Source: an uncultured Eubacteriales bacterium (GTDB lineage Bacteria > Bacillota_A > Clostridia > Christensenellales > Aristaeellaceae). Taken from it: DNA of 7,419 nt. Under the pieces are notes generated by a model. That model saw nothing but the letters and a program-made list of their open reading frames with translations. It did no database searches and had not been told where the DNA came from. Location: positions 1 through 7,419 of the forward strand of contig CACXEB010000386.1 of NCBI GenBank assembly GCA_902766515.1, read 5' to 3'. The translations under genes were made by a program, and so were the position numbers. Below are positions 6,450 to 7,419 of the stretch, piece after piece. How positions within the stretch are numbered: the first letter of the stretch is position 1; the number at the start of each line of letters is the position of its first letter.

Positions 6450-7419
6450 ATGAATCTCCTGCTTTGGGGTATCATCGCGGCCGTATTGATCGGCTTCGGC
6501 TCCTGGTGCCTGTGGATGCTGTTCGCCAGGGCCGGTGAGCGGAGCTGGAAAGCCCTCATCCCCGGATGCAACATGTTCGTCCTGTGGCGGCTCGGATGGA
6601 GCGGGAAGCGTTTCATCCAGATGTTCTGCGCCGTGTTCTTCGCCGCTTACCTGCTGGACATCCTGACCAGCTTCGGCGACGTCGCGGCCCTCGCCGGCAG
6701 GATCATCCTGTACGCCGCGCTGGCGTTCGCTTCCGCGTGGTCCATCCAGATGGGCATCCACCTGGCGCACCGCTTCGGAAAGCCGACCGTTTTCGGCGCC
6801 GTCATCCATTCGCCGCTCGCGCTCGCGACGCTGGCGGAGGTCATCCAGGAGATCCGCGGCGTGCACGCCTTCGGAAAGCCTGAGATCTTCATTCCCGGCG
6901 CGCTGCTCTTGAGCCTGCTGCCCATCGCCGGCCACGCTTACCTGGCCTTCACGAACGCGGACTACGTCTTCAACCGCGATACGGCCGGCGACCACGACAC
7001 CCAGTTCACCAACTACCGGATCACGCCCATGCAGGAGCGCCACGCGATGACCGGCTATTACTTCATCCTGCCGTTCATCATCGGTTTCCTGCTGTTCATG
7101 GTCAAGCCGCTCGTGCTGTCCCTGCAGATGAGCTTCAACTCCATCACGATCAAGGGCTTCACGATGAAGTGGGTCGGCATCAACAACTACCGCTACGCGC
7201 TGCTGACCGATACGGACTTCAACCAGCGGCTGGTCACCGAGATCGGCCGGATGGCCGTCAACGTGATCGCCACCCTGGTCATGTCCTTCGTCATCGCGGT
7301 CATCCTGAACCAGAACTTCAAGGGCCGCACCCTCTGCCGCATCATCTTCTTCCTGCCGGTCATCCTGTCCTCCGGCGTGCTGCCCGGCATCGAAAGCTCC
7401 AACGAGTTCTACAACATGA
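6450..7419 (+). CDS. DUF5684-like membrane domain fused to MalF-type sugar ABC permease (3' end outside window)
   Basis: The frame is open from ATG 6450 to the window end: 323 residues with no stop. Residues 1-165 form a separate membrane module: a helix at 3-25, then the stretch WKALIPGCNMFVLWRLGW (33-50), which matches the IP-x-x-N-x-x-hydrophobic signature of DUF5684-type small membrane proteins, and further hydrophobic segments (about 57-72, 80-98, 114-130, 147-168). A hydrophilic linker (about 169-197) follows. Residues 198-323 are the start of a MalF/UgpA-type permease: first helix at 203-225, the MSFNSITIKGFTMKWVGINNY periplasmic entry (split around 227-247), a helix at about 268-286, then LNQNFKGRTLCRIIFFLPVI. 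The EAA loop should come later, beyond the window. MalF-type subunits normally begin near the first permease helix, so about 195 residues are extra. Permease call firm; DUF5684 call moderate. Confidence 0.9.
   Translation, partial: MNLLLWGIIAAVLIGFGSWCLWMLFARAGERSWKALIPGCNMFVLWRLGWSGKRFIQMFCAVFFAAYLLDILTSFGDVAALAGRIILYAALAFASAWSIQMGIHLAHRFGKPTVFGAVIHSPLALATLAEVIQEIRGVHAFGKPEIFIPGALLLSLLPIAGHAYLAFTNADYVFNRDTAGDHDTQFTNYRITPMQERHAMTGYYFILPFIIGFLLFMVKPLVLSLQMSFNSITIKGFTMKWVGINNYRYALLTDTDFNQRLVTEIGRMAVNVIATLVMSFVIAVILNQNFKGRTLCRIIFFLPVILSSGVLPGIESSNEFYNM

Noticed and set aside
3789..7043. Very long open frame (1084 codons) on the - strand, opposite the YIP1 end, the DUF5696 gene and the fused permease.
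   Set aside because: It lies antisense to well-supported genes. Its composition (runs of V, A, D, G, H, Q, L with no domain pattern) is what GC-rich third positions of the + strand genes produce in that frame.
1..7419. Search for CRISPR arrays, tRNA or rRNA genes, insertion sequences and long direct or inverted repeats.
   Set aside because: The window is almost entirely coding, and no spaced repeats, cloverleaf-like segments, transposase motifs or terminal inverted repeats were seen by eye.

Overview
This is a densely packed run of six genes on the + strand, with the first and last cut by the window edges. Strong AAGGAGG-type ribosome binding sites, GC-rich third codon positions and the gene content (CUT1-type sugar permeases, a YIP1 family protein, a DUF5696 protein, a DUF5684-like domain) suggest a GC-rich member of the Bacillota, most likely an uncultured or gut/rumen Clostridia-type lineage. 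The lineage is an inference. No marker gene is present, and GC content was judged by eye.

Layout: (1) 1-423, C-terminal part of a MalF/LplB-type sugar ABC permease. (2) 425-1648, a MalG/AraQ-type partner permease with an unusual soluble N-terminal extension of about 135 residues. (3) 1700-3253, a secreted, C-terminally anchored NHL beta-propeller protein with two TPR repeats. (4) 3219-3914, a five-helix YIP1 family membrane protein that overlaps gene 3 by 35 bases. (5) 3930-6449, a DUF5696 protein of about 839 residues with an N-terminal membrane anchor and a glycoside-hydrolase-like layout. (6) 6450-7419, an open-ended gene with a DUF5684-like membrane domain fused to the front of another MalF-type permease. 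Gaps are 1, 51, -35, 15 and 0 bases, so the set is almost certainly one operon. I see no promoter, terminator, RNA gene, mobile element or CRISPR array. No stretch over 300 bases lacks a gene.

How it may work together: the permeases are inner-membrane channels for a carbohydrate ABC importer. No ATPase or solute-binding protein is in view. The NHL-TPR protein and the DUF5696 protein both appear to be anchored with large domains outside the membrane. The YIP1 protein is wholly embedded. A coherent but untested reading is a surface carbohydrate capture, processing and uptake machine. Its permeases carry extra domains (PH-like in gene 2, DUF5684-like in gene 6) that the standard transporter does not have.
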